Below are positions 17,015 through 25,163 of a stretch of 64,000 bases of DNA, one piece after another; positions within the stretch are counted from its first letter, which is position 1; each line of letters starts with the position of its first letter. The DNA is taken from contig CAMUHN010000001.1 of NCBI GenBank assembly GCA_947088675.1, positions 46,024-110,023 of the forward strand, given 5' to 3'. Source of the stretch: an uncultured Roseburia sp. Lineage in GTDB: Bacteria; Bacillota; Clostridia; Lachnospirales; Lachnospiraceae. Both the position numbers and the translations under genes were made by a program. The notes under the pieces were generated by a model. That model was not told the DNA's origin. It did no database searches and saw nothing but the letters and a program-made list of their open reading frames with translations.

Positions 17015-19252
17015 TTATTTTTTTGCGCCTTTTGTATCGCGGTTTCCTACTCTGATATTCGAAATGACCAGTTCTTTGTCCTTATGCAGCACGCGCACCG
17101 TCTCCCCCTGTCCGACCAGATAAATATCTGACAAACAATCACCGGCAGAAAGCTTCATGCCGCGCACACCGACTGCACTTTTTTTCTTCTCCGGAATGGT
17201 ATCCACGCCGATGCGCAGGAAAAAATCTTTCTCCGTCTTCATCACAATCGTCTCATCCCCATGGATTTGCCGCAAAAACACAATTTCATCCCCGTCGGTG
17301 AGCTTTGTCGCTGCCGTCGTGCGCTTTGCAACGTCAAACTCCGCGCCGTCTACGATTTTTAACATTGCTGTTTTTGTCCCAAACAGCAGTTTTTTGTCTC
17401 TGACGGAAGACAGATCTGTGAGATAGATAAAATTTTCTTCGCTGCTGTTATAATTGCTCACATTGTCAATCGGTACGCCCTTGTCACGAAATTTTCCAAA
17501 TGGAAGATCCTGTACTTTTAACAGATGCATCTGTCCCTTATTCGTGAAAATACAGATCCTGTCCGTATTTTTGCAGGCGATCACACAGCGGTTTTCCGAG
17601 TCGGCCGCTTCCCTGTTGCGCTCGTATGTGCCGGTGTCGATCGTTTTTGCATAGCCAAACCGGTCCATCAGAAAAACAACGTCAAGTTCCTCCTGCTTCT
17701 TTTCCTCGACAACAGCCGCTTCCAGATTATCAATGACGGTGCGTCTTGGCCTTTCAAACTCCTTTTTAAAGGCATGAAGTTCCTTTATAATCTTTTTTGC
17801 CATCACGGAACGGCTTCCCAGCACGGATTCATATTCCGCAATGTTCGCCAGCGTTTTTTTATGATCTTTTAACAGCGCTTCGATTTCCAGCCCAATCAGG
17901 CGGTACAGACGCATTTCCAGTATTGCGTCCGCCTGCTTTTCTGTAAATGCAAGCATTGCGGCATCTTTTTTTGACTGTTCCGATTTAAACGAAATATTTT
18001 TTGTCTCCCCTGCAGTAAGGCATGCTTTTGCATCTTTCACGTTCTTACTGCCGCGCAGTATCTCAATAATCAGATCAATCACATCACAGGCATGAATCAG
18101 GCCTTCCTGGATCTCTCTCTTCTCCAGCTCTTTGGCCAGAAGCGTTTTATATTTTCGCGTTGCAAGCTCATACTGGAAATTTACATGGTGGCGTATTAAA
18201 GGTACGATTCCCATTGTCTCCGGTTTTTTATCCGCCACCGCGAGCATATTGACCCCAAACGTATCCTCAAGCTTTGTCTTTTTGTAGAGGAGGTTAATGA
18301 GATTTTTTGTATCCGCCCCTTTGCGCAGCTCTAATACAATACGGATTCCATCCTTGGACGACTGATTTGTGATATCCACAATATCGTTTGTCTTCTTTGT
18401 CTCAACAAGACTGTATACGTCGTTTAAAAATTTACCGATATTGGCTCCGATCATGGTATACGGAATCTCCGTGATAACGATGCGCTCTTTGCCGCCTTTT
18501 GCCTGCTCCACCTCGACTTTTCCGCGAATTTTGATTTTTCCGGCGCCGGTCGAATAGATTGACAGCAGCTCGTCTTTGTTTGCCACAATGCCGCCTGTCG
18601 GGAAATCAGGTCCGGGAATATACTGCATCATCTGTTCGGTGTTGATATCGGGGTCCACCATATAGGCAATCACCCCGTCGATCACCTCACCGAGATTATG
18701 AGTCGGAATGCTTGTCGTCATACCGACAGCAATGCCCTCGGCGCCGTTGACCAACAGATTTGGAACCTTAACGGGCAGTACCTCCGGCTCTTTTTCCGTC
18801 TCGTCAAAATTCGGCACGAAATCAACTACATCTTTGTCAAGATCGGACAGATAAGCCTCCTGCGTAATCTTCATCAGGCGCGCTTCCGTGTAACGCATCG
18901 CGGCCGCCCCGTCGCCTTCGATGGAGCCGAAGTTGCCGTGCCCGTCCACAAGCGGCATCCCCATCTTAAAATCCTGTGCCATCACGACAAGCGCCCCGTA
19001 AATGGAACTGTCTCCATGCGGATGATATTTACCCATCGTATCACCGACAATACGCGCGCTCTTCCGGTAGGGCTTATCATAGCGGATGCCAAGTTCATAC
19101 ATGTCATACAGAGTGCGCCGCTGAACCGGTTTTAAACCGTCCCTGACATCCGGAAGCGCACGGGCTACAATTACGCTCATCGCATAATCAATATAAGATT
19201 TCTGCATCAATTCCGAATATTCGGTGCGGATGATCTGTTCTTCCTGTTCCAT
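17015..19252 (-). CDS. parC: DNA topoisomerase IV subunit A (ParC-like)
   Basis: Breakage-reunion subunit of a type IIA topoisomerase. The catalytic Tyr121 sits in [11 protein letters not shown], after the DNA gate helix region [15 protein letters not shown]. The C-terminal domain (from about residue 500) shows beta-pinwheel repeats but no GyrA-box, so I call it the decatenating ParC type rather than gyrase. At 745 residues it is shorter than gyrase A. In the quinolone-binding region the Ser is present (82) but the usual acidic residue four positions later is Gly86. Gene parE lies 28 bp upstream. Confidence 0.9.
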   Translation of the reverse strand: MEQEEQIIRTEYSELMQKSYIDYAMSVIVARALPDVRDGLKPVQRRTLYDMYELGIRYDKPYRKSARIVGDTMGKYHPHGDSSIYGALVVMAQDFKMGMPLVDGHGNFGSIEGDGAAAMRYTEARLMKITQEAYLSDLDKDVVDFVPNFDETEKEPEVLPVKVPNLLVNGAEGIAVGMTTSIPTHNLGEVIDGVIAYMVDPDINTEQMMQYIPGPDFPTGGIVANKDELLSIYSTGAGKIKIRGKVEVEQAKGGKERIVITEIPYTMIGANIGKFLNDVYSLVETKKTNDIVDITNQSSKDGIRIVLELRKGADTKNLINLLYKKTKLEDTFGVNMLAVADKKPETMGIVPLIRHHVNFQYELATRKYKTLLAKELEKREIQEGLIHACDVIDLIIEILRGSKNVKDAKACLTAGETKNISFKSEQSKKDAAMLAFTEKQADAILEMRLYRLIGLEIEALLKDHKKTLANIAEYESVLGSRSVMAKKIIKELHAFKKEFERPRRTVIDNLEAAVVEEKKQEELDVVFLMDRFGYAKTIDTGTYERNREAADSENRCVIACKNTDRICIFTNKGQMHLLKVQDLPFGKFRDKGVPIDNVSNYNSSEENFIYLTDLSSVRDKKLLFGTKTAMLKIVDGAEFDVAKRTTAATKLTDGDEIVFLRQIHGDETIVMKTEKDFFLRIGVDTIPEKKKSAVGVRGMKLSAGDCLSDIYLVGQGETVRVLHKDKELVISNIRVGNRDTKGAKK

Positions 19253-19280
19253 CGCAAACTCTTTCCCTTTCTCCCGTCAT

Positions 19281-21203
19281 TTAGATATCAAGCTCGGCAT
19301 CCTTTGCATGTTCATAGATAAACATTTTTCTGGGCGGCACATCGTTTCCCATCAGAAGTTCCGTGATATCGGATGCCATTCTGCCGTCCTCAATCTCCAC
19401 TCTCTTTAACTTTCGCGTTCTGGGATTTAAGGTCGTCTCCCAGAGCTGTTCTGCGTCCATCTCTCCGAGCCCTTTATAGCGCTGCAGTGTAAAACGGCCT
19501 TTATGTTTTTTGCGGTAGCGCGAAAGCGCGGCATCGTCATAGAGATATTCCTCGGCCCCGCGGGACGGAATCGCCTTATACAGCGGCGGCATCGCAACAT
19601 AGACATGTCCCTCGTAAATCAGCTCCGGCATAAACCGATAAAAAAGCGTAAGCAAAAGTGTCGAAATATGCGCGCCGTCCACATCCGCGTCAGCCATGAT
19701 AATAATCTTATCATAGCGAAGCTTTGCAATATCAAAATCGTTTCCGTAACCCTCAGAAAAACCGCAGCCAAACGCATTGATCATTGTTTTGATTTCCGCG
19801 TTTGCCAAAACTTTATCAATACTCGCTTTCTCTACGTTTAATATTTTCCCGCGAATCGGAAGGATTGCCTGAAAACTCCTGTCGCGCGCCGTCTTTGCCG
19901 AACCGCCGGCCGAATCCCCCTCGACGATAAAAATTTCGCAGACGGATGCGTCTCTGCTCTCGCAGTTTGCAAGCTTTCCGTTGGAGTCAAACGAAAACTT
20001 CTGTTTTGTCAACAGATTCGTTTTTGCTTTCTCCTCTGTTTTTCGTATTTTGGCCGCTTTTTCCGCGCAGGAGATCACTGCTCTTAAAACATCCAGATTT
20101 TTATCGAAAAACAGCTGGATCTCGTCGCCGGTCACTTTTGCCGTTGCGCGGGAAGCATCCTGATTGTCCAGCTTCGTCTTCGTCTGCCCTTCAAAACGCG
20201 GGTCCGGATGCTTGACAGAGATCACTGCCGTCATGCCGTTTCGCACATCGGCGCCGGTAAAGTTTGCATCCTTTTCTTTTAAAATGCCGAGCTCTCTCGC
20301 ATACGAATTGATCACAGCCGTAAAGACTGTTTTAAATCCGGTGATATGCGTACCTCCCTCCGCATTAAAGATATTGTTGCAGAATCCCAGAATATTCTCG
20401 TGAAATTCGCTGGTATACTGAAAGGCGGCTTCTACTGTTATTCCCTCGCTCTCGCCTTTGAAGTAGACAACATCGTGAAGAACCTCGCTGCTCTTATTGA
20501 CGTCTCTGACAAAACCCCGGATGCCGTCTTCCTCGTGATAGACAATCTGCTCCGTCTGCTCCCCCCGCCTGTCCTCATAGATAATAGTCAGCGAAGGGTT
20601 TAAATAGGCTGTTTCGTGCATTCTGCTTTTCACTTCGTCTTCCTTAAAACGGGTCTTTTCAAAAATTTCAGGGTCAGGCAGAAAACGCACCTTTGTCCCT
20701 GTCCTTTTTGTCCTGCCAATGACAGGGAGCAGACCGTCTTTTAATTCCTCCACCGGCGCCCCGCGCTCGTATCTGTCGTGATGAATATACCCCTCTCTGC
20801 TGATCTCCACATCCATCCATGTCGAAAGTGCATTGACAACGGAAGAGCCGACGCCGTGCAGGCCTCCGCTTGTCTTATAGGCGGAATCGTCAAACTTTCC
20901 TCCGGCATGCAGCGTCGTATAGACAATACGTGCGGCCGAGACGCCTTTTGCGTGCATTCCGACCGGTACACCCCTTCCGTTATCCTCCACGGTACACGAT
21001 CCGTCCGCTTCCAGCGTCACCCGGATCGTATCGCACGCACCGGCCAGATGCTCGTCCACCGCATTGTCCACAATCTCATAAATCAGGTGGTTCAATCCTT
21101 TTCCGGAAACACTGCCGATATACATACCGGGCCTTTTGCGGACTGCTTCAAGCCCTTCCAGTATCGCTATACTGTTTTCATCGTAGGATGTATTGTTTCC
21201 CAT
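19281..21203 (-). CDS. parE: DNA topoisomerase IV subunit B (ParE-like)
   Basis: ATPase subunit partner of the following ParC. The GHKL ATPase motifs EIVDNAVDEHLAG, DNGRGVPVGMH and TSGGLHGVGSSVVNALS are in the first 130 residues; the TOPRIM metal site is EGDSAGGSAKTARDRSFQAILPIRGKILNVEKA and DADVDGAHISTLLLTLFYRFMP. 640 residues is typical of ParE or Gram-positive GyrB. Linkage to a GyrA-box-less A subunit supports topoisomerase IV. AGGAG precedes the ATG. The CdaR-like regulator gene ends 31 bp upstream. Confidence 0.9.
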   Translation of the reverse strand: MGNNTSYDENSIAILEGLEAVRKRPGMYIGSVSGKGLNHLIYEIVDNAVDEHLAGACDTIRVTLEADGSCTVEDNGRGVPVGMHAKGVSAARIVYTTLHAGGKFDDSAYKTSGGLHGVGSSVVNALSTWMDVEISREGYIHHDRYERGAPVEELKDGLLPVIGRTKRTGTKVRFLPDPEIFEKTRFKEDEVKSRMHETAYLNPSLTIIYEDRRGEQTEQIVYHEEDGIRGFVRDVNKSSEVLHDVVYFKGESEGITVEAAFQYTSEFHENILGFCNNIFNAEGGTHITGFKTVFTAVINSYARELGILKEKDANFTGADVRNGMTAVISVKHPDPRFEGQTKTKLDNQDASRATAKVTGDEIQLFFDKNLDVLRAVISCAEKAAKIRKTEEKAKTNLLTKQKFSFDSNGKLANCESRDASVCEIFIVEGDSAGGSAKTARDRSFQAILPIRGKILNVEKASIDKVLANAEIKTMINAFGCGFSEGYGNDFDIAKLRYDKIIIMADADVDGAHISTLLLTLFYRFMPELIYEGHVYVAMPPLYKAIPSRGAEEYLYDDAALSRYRKKHKGRFTLQRYKGLGEMDAEQLWETTLNPRTRKLKRVEIEDGRMASDITELLMGNDVPPRKMFIYEHAKDAELDI

Positions 21204-21234
21204 TTTCTCCTCACAATCCGCCGCCTGCGCAGCA

Positions 21235-22308
21235 TTACTTATTGTATTTCATATGTGCAAGCACCATCATTGCAATTCGGAATTTCATTGCGTCGTCAAA
21301 CTTTCGTATATCAAGCCCGATTGCCTTTTCCAGACGCTCCAGTCGATATACCAGTGTATTTCTGTGTATGTAAAGCTGTCTCGCCGTTTCCGAAATATTC
21401 AGATTGTTTTCAAAAAATTTCTGAATGGTCACTGTATTCTCCTCATGAAATACATCCGGCACCTCATCGCCGAATACTTCATGGATAAACATCTCGCACA
21501 GCGACATCGGAAGCTGATAGATCAGACGGCCAATTCCAAGACAGCTGTAAGCCGCCGTCTCTCTCTCTGCATAAAAAATTTTTCCTACTTCCAGCGCCAT
21601 CTTTGCTTCCTGATAGGACTTTGCAATATCCTGCAGATTATTGACACGATTCCCGTAACCGATGCGCACGCGCATCAAAAGCTCGGTGTGAATACTGTCC
21701 ACCATCATATCCGCCAGCGACTGCAGTTCCCCTTCTGCGCGCATCGCCGTTGTATCTTTGACCAGGACAATGCTCTGCTCGTCCACCTCCGTCACAAAAT
21801 CTTTTGCTTTCGTCACAAACAGGTTTTTTACCAGTTCCATTGCCGCAGTATCTTTTTTATTCTCCAGTTCCAATACAAAGACAACGCGCTCTGCCTGTTC
21901 AATATGTAACTTCTGCGCCTTGTTGTACATATCCACGACAAGCATATTTCCAAGCAGGATATTCTGCATAAAATTATTCCGATCGAACTGTTCCATATAG
22001 GCGGCTACCATATTGCGCACCTGACAGACAGCAAGCCGACCGACCATATAGGCATCGCCGGCTCCGGCTTTCGTTAAAAGTATATACTCCGTCTCCCCTT
22101 CCACGATCACTTTAAAAAAATGATATCCGGACAGCATCTGGTTCTCCGCCATGGAGTCCACAAAAGCAAGAACCGCGTCTCTCATGTCCGTTTCCGGTTG
22201 AAATGTTGTCGCGGCCAGCTTTCCGCTCTCCGTGTACAGTGCAAAATCTATTTTGGAAATGTCTCTGATCTCGTCGATCGCCGCCTGAAGTTTTTGACTT
22301 GAAATCAT
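21235..22308 (-). CDS. CdaR/PucR-type transcriptional regulator
   Basis: The C-terminal PucR-type helix-turn-helix is clear: TIQKFFENNLNISETARQLYIHRNTLVYRLERLEKAIGLDIRKFDDAMKFRIA. Before it is a GGDEF-like CdaR central domain, and the N-terminal part (ISSQKLQAAIDEIRDISKIDFALYTESGKLAATTF) looks like a small-molecule sensor. No membrane segment. I use ATG 22308; ATG 22320 four codons upstream is equally possible. In this lineage such regulators often sit beside topoisomerase or sugar genes; target genes cannot be read from the sequence. The transcript leader contains a terminator-like hairpin. Confidence 0.85.
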   Translation of the reverse strand: MISSQKLQAAIDEIRDISKIDFALYTESGKLAATTFQPETDMRDAVLAFVDSMAENQMLSGYHFFKVIVEGETEYILLTKAGAGDAYMVGRLAVCQVRNMVAAYMEQFDRNNFMQNILLGNMLVVDMYNKAQKLHIEQAERVVFVLELENKKDTAAMELVKNLFVTKAKDFVTEVDEQSIVLVKDTTAMRAEGELQSLADMMVDSIHTELLMRVRIGYGNRVNNLQDIAKSYQEAKMALEVGKIFYAERETAAYSCLGIGRLIYQLPMSLCEMFIHEVFGDEVPDVFHEENTVTIQKFFENNLNISETARQLYIHRNTLVYRLERLEKAIGLDIRKFDDAMKFRIAMMVLAHMKYNK

Positions 22309-22330
22309 ACTGTCAACCATGCCTTTCCAC

Positions 22331-22363
22331 TTAAAAAACTGGGTACAGCATTGCACCCAGTTT
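22331..22363 (-). terminator. Intrinsic terminator after the MsmK-like gene, inside the CdaR leader
   Basis: On the minus strand AAACTGGGT (22363-22355) pairs perfectly with ACCCAGTTT (22344-22336) around a 10-nt loop, and is followed by more T residues. It starts about 30 bp after the upstream gene's stop codon. Confidence 0.8.
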
Positions 22364-22382
22364 ATCTTAGTGTGTATGTTCA

Positions 22383-22411
22383 ATTTTAACGAATTAGTTG
22401 GTAATTGTCAA
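22383..22411 (-). promoter_or_regulatory. Promoter for the CdaR-parE-parC-fol transcript, upstream of a terminator hairpin
   Basis: TTGACA (22411-22406) and TAAAAT (22388-22383) with 17-bp spacing on the minus strand, overlapping the last codons of the MsmK-like gene. The predicted start, near 22376, precedes the hairpin at 22331-22363, so this transcript must read through it. Confidence 0.6.
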
Positions 22412-23506
22412 TTCTGTTTCTTTGTCAAATACATGAATCTTCTCCGGATCCAATGCAAGCGTAATACGGTCGCCCATACGAGCCGTTGTCCTGGATTCAA
22501 CTTTTGCACACATATTGGAGCCGGCAACTTTGAAGTAAAGGATAACTTCGGAACCAAGCAGCTCATAACCTGTAATATCCGTCTCAAACCGACTGTCTTT
22601 GTAAGCCTCTACCTGAATCTGCGTATCAGCGATTGCTTCCGGCCTGATTCCCATAATCACTGTCTTGCCGTTGTATCCGCCGTCGATCAGCTTCTTTGCC
22701 TTTGCCGGCGGAAGCGTTACCGTTGTCTTTTCAAATGTAAGTGTAGCTTTATCGCCATTCACTCTGCATACGGCATCCACAAAGTTCATCTGCGGAGAGC
22801 CGATAAATCCTGCTACGAATAAGTTGTTCGGCTCATTGTATAATTTCTGCGGAGAATCTACCTGCATGATAACGCCGTCTTTTAATACAACGATCCTTGT
22901 ACCTAATGTCATAGCCTCTGTCTGATCATGCGTTACATAGATAATCGTTGCTTTTAACCTGTTGTGAAGTGCAGAAATCTCACTACGCATCTGTACACGC
23001 AGTTTTGCATCCAAGTTGGAAAGCGGCTCATCCATCAGGAATACTTTTGGATTACGTACAATAGCACGTCCCATGGCAACACGCTGTCTCTGTCCACCGG
23101 ATAAAGCCTTTGGTTTACGATCCAACAACTTCTCAAGGTCAAGGATTCTTGCTGCCTCCTCCACTTTTTTCTTGATTTCTTCTTTCGGAACTTTTCTTAA
23201 TTTTAATCCGAACGCCATATTGTCAAACACGGTCATATGCGGGTACAGCGCGTAGTTCTGGAATACCATCGCAATATCTCTGTCTTTTGGCTCAACGTCG
23301 TTCATTAATTTCCCGTCAATCAGAAATTCTCCGGAAGAGATCTCCTCAAGACCTGCAACCATACGCAGCGTTGTAGATTTACCACATCCGGACGGTCCTA
23401 CGAAGATAATAAACTCCTGATCCTCTACTTCAAGGTTGAAATCCTTTACGGCTTCAAAACCGTTCGGATATACTTTACAAATGTTTTTTAAAGATAAACT
23501 TGCCAT
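22394..23506 (-). CDS. msmK: Multi-sugar ABC transporter ATP-binding protein (MsmK/UgpC/MalK-like)
   Basis: A 370-residue ATPase with Walker A GPSGCGKST near residue 38, Q-loop VFQNYALYPHMTV, signature LSGGQRQRVAMGRAIVRNPKVFLMDEPLSNLDAKLR and the H-loop THDQTEAMT, followed by a MalK-type regulatory domain (FVAGFIGSPQMNFVDA and onwards). It is encoded alone, with no permease or binding-protein genes, as is typical of the shared ATPase in Firmicutes that serves several carbohydrate-uptake-1 importers elsewhere. It has a clear AGGAGG and clean, strong codon choice, suggesting high expression. An 18-bp palindrome lies 106 bp upstream of the start. Confidence 0.93.
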   Translation of the reverse strand: MASLSLKNICKVYPNGFEAVKDFNLEVEDQEFIIFVGPSGCGKSTTLRMVAGLEEISSGEFLIDGKLMNDVEPKDRDIAMVFQNYALYPHMTVFDNMAFGLKLRKVPKEEIKKKVEEAARILDLEKLLDRKPKALSGGQRQRVAMGRAIVRNPKVFLMDEPLSNLDAKLRVQMRSEISALHNRLKATIIYVTHDQTEAMTLGTRIVVLKDGVIMQVDSPQKLYNEPNNLFVAGFIGSPQMNFVDAVCRVNGDKATLTFEKTTVTLPPAKAKKLIDGGYNGKTVIMGIRPEAIADTQIQVEAYKDSRFETDITGYELLGSEVILYFKVAGSNMCAKVESRTTARMGDRITLALDPEKIHVFDKETELTITN

Positions 23507-23611
23507 TGGTCTTACTACCTCCTAAATTTTAGTATACGTATTTGTTAATACTATTCTACTAAAAAGTGCTGTAAAAAACCATAGTCGCATTACCAAAGAA
23601 TCGTCATTTTT

Positions 23612-23629
23612 CTTGTGACATGTCACAAG
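23612..23629. promoter_or_regulatory. Perfect 18-bp palindrome, possible regulator site upstream of msmK
   Basis: CTTGTGACATGTCACAAG is its own reverse complement. TGTGA-N4-TCACA resembles CRP/FNR-type sites but with a 4-bp rather than 6-bp centre, and Rex-type sites but two bases shorter. A weaker dyad CGTCA-N3-TGACG follows at 23644-23656. The regulator is not identified. Confidence 0.55.
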
Positions 23630-23723
23630 CATTTTAGTACATCCGTCACTTTGACGAAAAACTTATCATTTTTATGTCAGTTTGCACAAATATTGTGTTT
23701 CCCTGTAATAAATATGGCTGCAA

Positions 23724-24320
23724 TTAGCTGCGTTCTTTTATTTTCGCTTTGATCCTTGAAAGCGCATTGTCAACCGCTTTTGTGCTTTTTCCCATTTTAT
23801 CCGCAATCTGATGATAGTTATTTCCCGCGAGGTATTCCTGTAAGACCTCCTGTTCCATCGGGCTTAAACATCCGCTGATCCGCTCAAAAAAACTGCGGTT
23901 ATTCTCCTGCGCAATGACAAGCTGTTCCGGATTTTCCATACTGTCCGCCGTGAGAACCTCCGCCAGCGGTTTTCCGTCCTCCTCCGATTCCGCGTCAAAT
24001 GAAATATAAGTATTTAAGGGCACATGCTTTTTTCGGTTTGACGCCTCAACGGCGCTGTAGAGCTGCCTTGAAATACAAAGCCTGGCAAATGTAAAAAAAG
24101 ACGTATCCTGCTCTTTGTTATAATCACGTATCGCCTTAAAAAGGCCGATCATCCCCTCCTGCATCAGATCATCCGGCTCTCCCCCGATTAAAAACATGGC
24201 GTTCGCTTTCTTTCGCACCAGAGGCTTATATTTTGCAAGGATATAATCCATAACCCCGTTATCCCCGTCACGCAGCTTTCCGATCAATTCCTCGTCCGAA
24301 TATATCTTGTAACTTCCCAC
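23724..24320 (-). CDS. sigH: RNA polymerase sigma factor SigH
   Basis: A 198-residue sigma-70 family factor with region 2 (YKPLVRKKANAMFLIGGEPDDLMQEGMIGLFKAIRDYN, then FTFARLCISRQLYSAVEASNRKKH) and region 4 (LSPMEQEVLQEYLAGNNYHQIADKMGKSTKAVDNALSRIKAKI). Its sequence and place after rlmB match SigH, which directs transition-phase and sporulation or competence genes in Firmicutes. Start is GTG 24320 with GAGGAGG upstream. The gap between rlmB and sigH is 9 bp. Confidence 0.92.
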   Translation of the reverse strand: MGSYKIYSDEELIGKLRDGDNGVMDYILAKYKPLVRKKANAMFLIGGEPDDLMQEGMIGLFKAIRDYNKEQDTSFFTFARLCISRQLYSAVEASNRKKHVPLNTYISFDAESEEDGKPLAEVLTADSMENPEQLVIAQENNRSFFERISGCLSPMEQEVLQEYLAGNNYHQIADKMGKSTKAVDNALSRIKAKIKERS

Positions 24321-24329
24321 TGATCCTCC

Positions 24330-25100
24330 TCACATCATTCGCTGCCTCACAATCTCGTAGGCCAGCACGCCCGCCGCAACGGATGCATTGAGCGAATTGA
24401 GATTTCCCCGCATCGGGATAGATGCCGCAAAATCGCAGTTTTTGCGCACAAGTTCGCTCACCCCTTTGCCTTCTCCTCCGATTACAAGTCCGATCGGACC
24501 TTTCAGATCCAGCTCATACATCAGGGTACCGCTCATATCGGCGCAGACAAACCAGAGTCCCCGCTCTTTTAATTTTTTCATCTCTGCCGTCAAATTTGGC
24601 ACCCGCGCAACCGGCGTATACGAGATGGCGCCTGCGGAAGCTTTTATGACAGACGCCGTAAGTCCCACCGCCCGGCGTTTGGGAATAATCACACCATGCG
24701 CACCCGCCAGATTTGCGGTCCTGATCACCGCTCCCAGATTATGCGGGTCTTCCACTCCATCCAGAAGAATCAGAAAGGGCGGCTCCCCTTTCTCTTCTGC
24801 TGCATGTAACATATCTTCCACAGAGGCATACGAATATGCCGCTGCTATTGCAATGGCTCCCTGATGTTTTCCTGTCTCGGAAAGACTGTTCAGCCGCATC
24901 TTATCCACAAACTGAACTGTAATATTTTTCTTTTTCGCCTCCCGCAGAATAGACTGTATCGGTCCGTCCGCGCAGCCCTCAAGAAGAAAGAGCCTGTCCA
25001 GCTGCGTACCGGAGCGAACAGCCTCAAGCACGGCATTCCTTCCCTCTATCTTTAATTCTGTCTGTTCCGTTTCGAATTGTCCCGCTTCGATCTGTCCCAT
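24330..25100 (-). CDS. rlmB: 23S rRNA (guanosine-2'-O-)-methyltransferase RlmB, TrmH family
   Basis: SPOUT-fold methyltransferase. The N-terminal substrate-binding part starts LKIEGRNAVLEAVRSG; the three SPOUT motifs are LLDGVEDPHNLGAVIRTANLAGAHGVIIPKRR, GLVIGGEGKGVSELVRKNCD and IPMRGNLNSLNASVAAGVLAYEIVRQR, including the trefoil-knot cofactor site. The start at 25100 is favoured by AGGGG six bases upstream; an in-frame ATG seven codons earlier has no site. Its usual neighbour upstream is mrnC, here displaced by the GH2 gene. Confidence 0.93.
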   Translation of the reverse strand: MGQIEAGQFETEQTELKIEGRNAVLEAVRSGTQLDRLFLLEGCADGPIQSILREAKKKNITVQFVDKMRLNSLSETGKHQGAIAIAAAYSYASVEDMLHAAEEKGEPPFLILLDGVEDPHNLGAVIRTANLAGAHGVIIPKRRAVGLTASVIKASAGAISYTPVARVPNLTAEMKKLKERGLWFVCADMSGTLMYELDLKGPIGLVIGGEGKGVSELVRKNCDFAASIPMRGNLNSLNASVAAGVLAYEIVRQRMM

Positions 25101-25140
25101 TGTAATCCCCTTTTTATGCACCGTTTACCCTTGCTGCAAA

Positions 25141-25163
25141 CTTTAGAAGTTCTTCTCACACTA
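25141..25163. repeat. 23-bp dispersed repeat at the GH2-rlmB junction
   Basis: Identical at 22 of 23 positions to 61466-61488 in the hairpin island near the right end (single C/G difference at the ninth base). It begins CTTTAGAA and ends TTCTCACACTA and overlaps the GH2 stop codon by three to eight bases. Confidence 0.6.

Noticed and set aside
17015-21203. Calling this gene pair gyrase (gyrB-gyrA)
   Set aside because: The A subunit lacks a GyrA-box and is short; topoisomerase IV fits better, though a full-genome check for the second pair would settle it.
23644-23656. Short dyad CGTCA-N3-TGACG as a second operator
   Set aside because: Only five bases per arm, easily expected by chance; noted with the stronger palindrome but not listed alone.
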